Source: an uncultured Clostridia bacterium
GTDB taxonomy: Bacteria; Bacillota; Clostridia; Oscillospirales; Acutalibacteraceae
NCBI GenBank assembly: GCA_947369085.1
Contig: CANBJR010000002.1
Span: 47,324-111,323 of the forward strand
Direction: 5' to 3'
DNA: 64,000 nt
Shown here: one piece after another, positions 60,826 through 64,000 of the stretch
Layout of the letters: every line of letters begins with the position of its first letter
How positions within the stretch are numbered: the first letter of the stretch is position 1
Notes under the pieces: generated by a model
The model's input: only the letters and a program-made list of their open reading frames with translations
The model's database searches: none
Told to the model about the DNA's origin: nothing
Program-made: the position numbers and the translations under genes

Positions 60826-62007
60826 ATGATTCAAATAAAAGATAAGGCACTTTGTTGTGGCTGTACTGCATGCAGCAGCGTTTGTCCGAAAAACTGCATT
60901 ACAATGGCTGAGGACAATGAAGGCTTTCTTTATCCGTCAGTCGATGTCGAAAATTGCATAGACTGCGGTATGTGCAAGAGAGTTTGTCCGATAAAAAAGG
61001 AAATTCCGTCCGACAGCTTTCAAAAATCGTTTGTTGCAAGAATTGACGATGACGAGGTGCTGATGAACAGCTCATCGGGCGGTGCATTTACCGCTTTGAG
61101 CCGTTTTGCAATTGACAGCGGATTTACCGTTTACGGCGGCGCCTACAACGAATGTTTTGACGTTGTGCATGAAAGTGCAAAAACTAATGAGGAAGCCAAG
61201 AAATTCCGAGGTTCAAAATATGTTCAGAGCTTTCTGGGGGATACTTTCAAACAAATCAAGTCACAGCTAAATAAAGGCGAAAATGTTCTTTTTTCGGGAA
61301 CTCCATGCCAGTGCGCAGGACTTTTATCGTATCTCGGCAAGCCGTATGATAATCTCATAACGGTTGACTTTGTATGCCACGCCGTTCCGTCTCCGAAAGT
61401 TTGGAAACTTTACAGAGAGTACTTAACCAAAAAATACAAATCAAAAATCAAGAGCGTAAATTTCCGCAGCAAGGTTTACGGCTACCACTGTTCCTCAATA
61501 AAAATTGATATGGAAAACGGCAAATCGCAAAAGCTGGGACTTAACACCGATATGTTTTTAAAGAGCTTTTTCTTTAACGTGTCGTGCCGTCCGTCTTGCT
61601 ATGACTGTCATTTCAAGACGGTTAACAGAGTGTGCGACATTACTGTTTTTGACTGTTGGAACATCACACGCTTTGTTTCCGACAAAAAAGACGACGATCG
61701 GGGCTACTCAGCGGTTATTATACACAGCAAAAAAGGAGCCGACTTCTTTGAAAAAGCGTCAACCTGCCTTGAAACGCACAACGCTGACCTTGATACACTT
61801 ATAAAATATGACGGAAAGTACGCCGTTAAATCAATTGACTACACAGAAAAAAGAGAAGAATATTTCAGACTCGTAAACATGGGACTTCCGATTGACGAGA
61901 TTACAAAAAAAGTTATTCCCATCAAAACGAAAAACAGGCTTATGGGCAAAACAAAGGGCTTTTTGTATGCAACGGGCTTGATGAAGATTGCACAAAAGCT
62001 TAAGTAA
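60826..62007 (+). CDS. 4Fe-4S ferredoxin / FrhB-like protein (copy 2)
   Basis: 393 residues from the ATG five bases after copy 2 of the pyruvyl-transferase gene. CCGCTACSSVCPKNC and CIDCGMCKRVCPIK bind two clusters; the FrhB part contains SSGGAFTALSRFAI, FSGTPCQCAGLLSYLGK, VDFVCHAVPSPKVW and CRPSCYDCHFKTVNRVCDIT. Same domain order as copy 1. Function unknown; the pairing suggests a joint modification of a sugar. Confidence 0.88.
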   Translation: MIQIKDKALCCGCTACSSVCPKNCITMAEDNEGFLYPSVDVENCIDCGMCKRVCPIKKEIPSDSFQKSFVARIDDDEVLMNSSSGGAFTALSRFAIDSGFTVYGGAYNECFDVVHESAKTNEEAKKFRGSKYVQSFLGDTFKQIKSQLNKGENVLFSGTPCQCAGLLSYLGKPYDNLITVDFVCHAVPSPKVWKLYREYLTKKYKSKIKSVNFRSKVYGYHCSSIKIDMENGKSQKLGLNTDMFLKSFFFNVSCRPSCYDCHFKTVNRVCDITVFDCWNITRFVSDKKDDDRGYSAVIIHSKKGADFFEKASTCLETHNADLDTLIKYDGKYAVKSIDYTEKREEYFRLVNMGLPIDEITKKVIPIKTKNRLMGKTKGFLYATGLMKIAQKLK

Positions 62008-62053
62008 GCACTTTAACAATCAAATAAAAAATTTTTCTAAACTGGAGTGAAAT

Positions 62054-63025
62054 ATGAACTCACCGTTAATATCCGTCATTGTACCTGTTTATAACACAGC
62101 CGATTATATTGAAAAAACAGCAGAACTTCTTGCCGGACAAACATACAAAAATATGGAATTTATTTTTGTTGACGACGGCTCAACAGACGGCTCGGCTGAA
62201 ATCTGCGACCAAATTGCAAAGCAGGACAGCCGATTTGTAATAATTCACCAAAAAAACAGCGGTGTGTGCTCCGCAAGAAATGCAGGAATTGCCGCTGCGC
62301 ACGGCGACTATATCGGCTTTTGCGATTCCGACGATATTCCGTACAATGATATGTACGAAACTCTTTATAAAATCATTGAAGAAAACGGTTGTGACATTGC
62401 GATGATAAAAAGCGCAGTCCGCTTTATTGACGGACGGGTTGCCGACACAAGCAACGGCTCAATAAAAATATATACCGATAAGGAAGAAATCATCGAACAG
62501 TTTTTGCTAAACAAAATACAATCCAGCGTTTACACAAAACTATTCAGCGCAGAAATATGCAGACAAATTAAGTTTCCCGAGCCTCATAAAATAAACGAGG
62601 ACCGCTACTATACCTTCTGTGCACTTGACAAATGTAAAAAGCTCGGCTACAGGAATGTTACAAAATACAACTATTGCAGACGTGAAGGCTCTGCCGTAAC
62701 ACAAAGCTTTTCGGACAAATATCTCGACATAATTTACTTTGCAGACCTTATTGAAAAAACAATTCGGGAAAAACACCCGAATTTATCAGATTTTGCAAGA
62801 GTAAACAAGATTGTTTCATATCTTCGTTTTTGCCAGCTTATTGTTCTTCTGAACGGAGAAAAAAGCTACAGCAAGCAATTTAACCAAATAAGACTGTTTA
62901 TGAAAAAACAGGATACAAATATGTGCAAGAAATATCTTGATAAAAATATCTACACAAAATTTGCTCTTTTAAAGACAGGTAAAATACCGTTTAAAATTGC
63001 AGTTAAGGCATTGTCAAAGTTTTAG
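62054..63025 (+). CDS. family 2 glycosyltransferase
   Basis: 323 residues: GT2/GT-A domain (1-210) with VIVPVYNTADYIEKTAELL, FVDDGSTDGSAEICD (DD), and FCDSDD (DxD), plus a RYYTFCALDKCK motif, and a C-terminal helical end with basic residues. Adds a sugar to the growing repeat unit. TGGAGTGA ribosome site. Confidence 0.92.
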   Translation: MNSPLISVIVPVYNTADYIEKTAELLAGQTYKNMEFIFVDDGSTDGSAEICDQIAKQDSRFVIIHQKNSGVCSARNAGIAAAHGDYIGFCDSDDIPYNDMYETLYKIIEENGCDIAMIKSAVRFIDGRVADTSNGSIKIYTDKEEIIEQFLLNKIQSSVYTKLFSAEICRQIKFPEPHKINEDRYYTFCALDKCKKLGYRNVTKYNYCRREGSAVTQSFSDKYLDIIYFADLIEKTIREKHPNLSDFARVNKIVSYLRFCQLIVLLNGEKSYSKQFNQIRLFMKKQDTNMCKKYLDKNIYTKFALLKTGKIPFKIAVKALSKF

Positions 63026-63075
63026 CATCACTTTCTCTTTGGCATAATCTCATCTGTTAGGATTTGATATAATAT

Positions 63076-64000
63076 ATGAAAAACAAAACCTTTAAAATAA
63101 CCCTGCATTCACTTTGGTATGTATTTACAGCAACAGCTATTGCAGTAATATGCGTCGGCGGATACAATCCCTACTTTATGAACATCCGTCCTCTGCTTTC
63201 TGCCGGACTTGTAATTTGCTCGTTGATTATAGCATTGTGTGTACGAAAAAAAATAATAATTGATATGTCGCTCGGATTATTTATAATTGTCGGTGCCTAT
63301 ATGCTTTTTTCAGCCGCAATATCAATGGACTCTGAAACAGGCTTTAAAATTGCCGGGTATTATATTATAGGTATTGCGGTAATGATGATTGAATACAGCG
63401 ACAGTCTTGTTGAAACCGTACTGAAATTTATAAATGTTTTTGTAGTTGTAATCGCTGTGTCTATTATTATTTCCGTACCGATTGACGACTGTATGAACAA
63501 ATATTTTTCATGGCTGCTTAACCCGACAAACAGCGAAGCGGTTGCTCAGAGTATGCGCAATACCATTGCAAACAGCCATTCTTATGCCGGCTTTGCAAGA
63601 GATAAGGGCGTTGCAGCGTATATCATGGGTATGGGCATATGCATATATCTTGCCAAATATTTCTCAGGAAAAAAACTTTTATGGCACGAAGTTTTATGTC
63701 TTGTTTTAGAGGTTTGTGCATTGCTGCTTACATCAAAACGAATGATTCTTATCTGCCTTGTTGTTGTATTTGCCGTACTAATGCTCACATCGCAAATCAA
63801 GGGCAAGACTATAAAATTGGCAATGGTTGCACTTATCTGTGTGTCAATGCTGTTTGTAATTACAGCGTATATACCGTCACTGAGTAATGTCTTTGACCGC
63901 TTTACAAACGAATCCTCCGATACAATGACAGGTCGTGACGTTTTGTGGAGATTTTCACTTATGATGTTTGCAAAATCTCCTGCTGTCGGCACAGGACTTG
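63076..64000 (+). CDS. O-antigen polymerase / Wzy-type membrane protein (partial, 3' end outside window)
   Basis: 308 codons to the window edge with no stop. It begins MKNKTFKITLHSLWYVFTAT and has at least eight hydrophobic helices separated by short loops, a large outer loop (NPTNSEAVAQSMRNTIANSH in part) with SYAGFARDKGVAAYI, and ends FDRFTNESSDTMTGRDVLWR and then FAKSPAVGTGL, the R...PxxGxG pattern of O-antigen polymerases. It would polymerise the repeat units at the outer membrane face. Ribosome site is poor (only GATTTGATATA). Confidence 0.82.
   Translation, partial: MKNKTFKITLHSLWYVFTATAIAVICVGGYNPYFMNIRPLLSAGLVICSLIIALCVRKKIIIDMSLGLFIIVGAYMLFSAAISMDSETGFKIAGYYIIGIAVMMIEYSDSLVETVLKFINVFVVVIAVSIIISVPIDDCMNKYFSWLLNPTNSEAVAQSMRNTIANSHSYAGFARDKGVAAYIMGMGICIYLAKYFSGKKLLWHEVLCLVLEVCALLLTSKRMILICLVVVFAVLMLTSQIKGKTIKLAMVALICVSMLFVITAYIPSLSNVFDRFTNESSDTMTGRDVLWRFSLMMFAKSPAVGTGL

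Noticed and set aside
58436..62007. Coenzyme F420 hydrogenase subunits taken at face value
   Set aside because: The domain name comes from archaeal FrhB. No other hydrogenase or F420 genes are nearby, so an F420 function is not supported.

Overview
The window looks like chromosomal DNA from a low-to-moderate GC Gram-positive gut anaerobe of the Ruminococcus / Oscillospirales type. The grounds are an hrcA-grpE-dnaK-dnaJ-prmA heat-shock order with a CIRCE operator, strong AAGGAGG ribosome sites, consensus sigma-A promoters, a secreted GH13 amylase, a type I dockerin protein, a sortase, an LCP enzyme, MgtE and BioY transport, and oxygen/sulfur defence genes but no respiratory chain. The species is my inference. 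No rRNA, phage, IS transposase or CRISPR array is visible; the only tRNA is an initiator tRNA-fMet.

Layout. 1-6.1 kb: a membrane-anchored XRE regulator (cut by the window edge), mgtE with an unusual leader that carries a small ORF and mutually exclusive hairpins, a secreted alpha-amylase, a 750-bp repeat-filled gap and a Cof-type HAD phosphatase. 6.3-10.3 kb: bioY under a BirA-like operator, then a Crp/Fnr regulator facing a trxA - rhodanese - CoA-disulfide-reductase/rhodanese operon whose promoter has a palindrome at about -41. 10.3-17.6 kb: dockerin beta-helix protein, tRNA-fMet, a LytTR/DUF3021 pair, a GNAT protein, an RNHCP zinc-ribbon protein behind a leader peptide, and metG. 17.6-30.4 kb: an XRE/lipoprotein pair sharing a palindrome, membrane proteins, the heat-shock operon, rpsT, a Nif11-like peptide gene coupled to a FliB-type Fe-S methylase, and an LCP enzyme. 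30.6-48.9 kb: YfbR-like nucleotidase, a surface-glycan group (YfhO, GT2, LicD), a PepV-like peptidase, AlkD, a sigma factor fused to a membrane-spanning outer domain, CpXC and TatD proteins, a sortase operon and another XRE regulator.

48.9 kb to the end is one long plus-strand capsule/exopolysaccharide locus. It has tandem promoters, a Wzz-like chain-length protein, a BY-kinase, an initiating sugar transferase, a CDP-6-deoxyhexose pathway (rfbF, rfbG, reductase and 3,5-epimerase, with no visible 3-dehydrase), GT8, GT4 and GT2 glycosyltransferases, two tandem copies of a pyruvyl-transferase-like gene followed by a ferredoxin/FrhB-like gene, and the start of a Wzy-type polymerase that runs off the window.

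Intergenic DNA is rich in small dispersed repeats: 79-81 bp elements with TGTAGGGAAC ends, 30-bp palindromes built on CGTAGGGACACGGCG, AT-rich AATTAACAAT elements, and a set of look-alike GGTCGG...CCGACC terminators. One 79-bp element sits directly against the surviving 3' end of a broken XRE gene. The most promising leads for new biology are the Nif11/FliB pair, the duplicated pyruvyltransferase/FrhB modules, the sigma-factor/sensor fusion, the sortase with a non-canonical substrate, and the two leader-ORF regulatory regions (mgtE and RNHCP).
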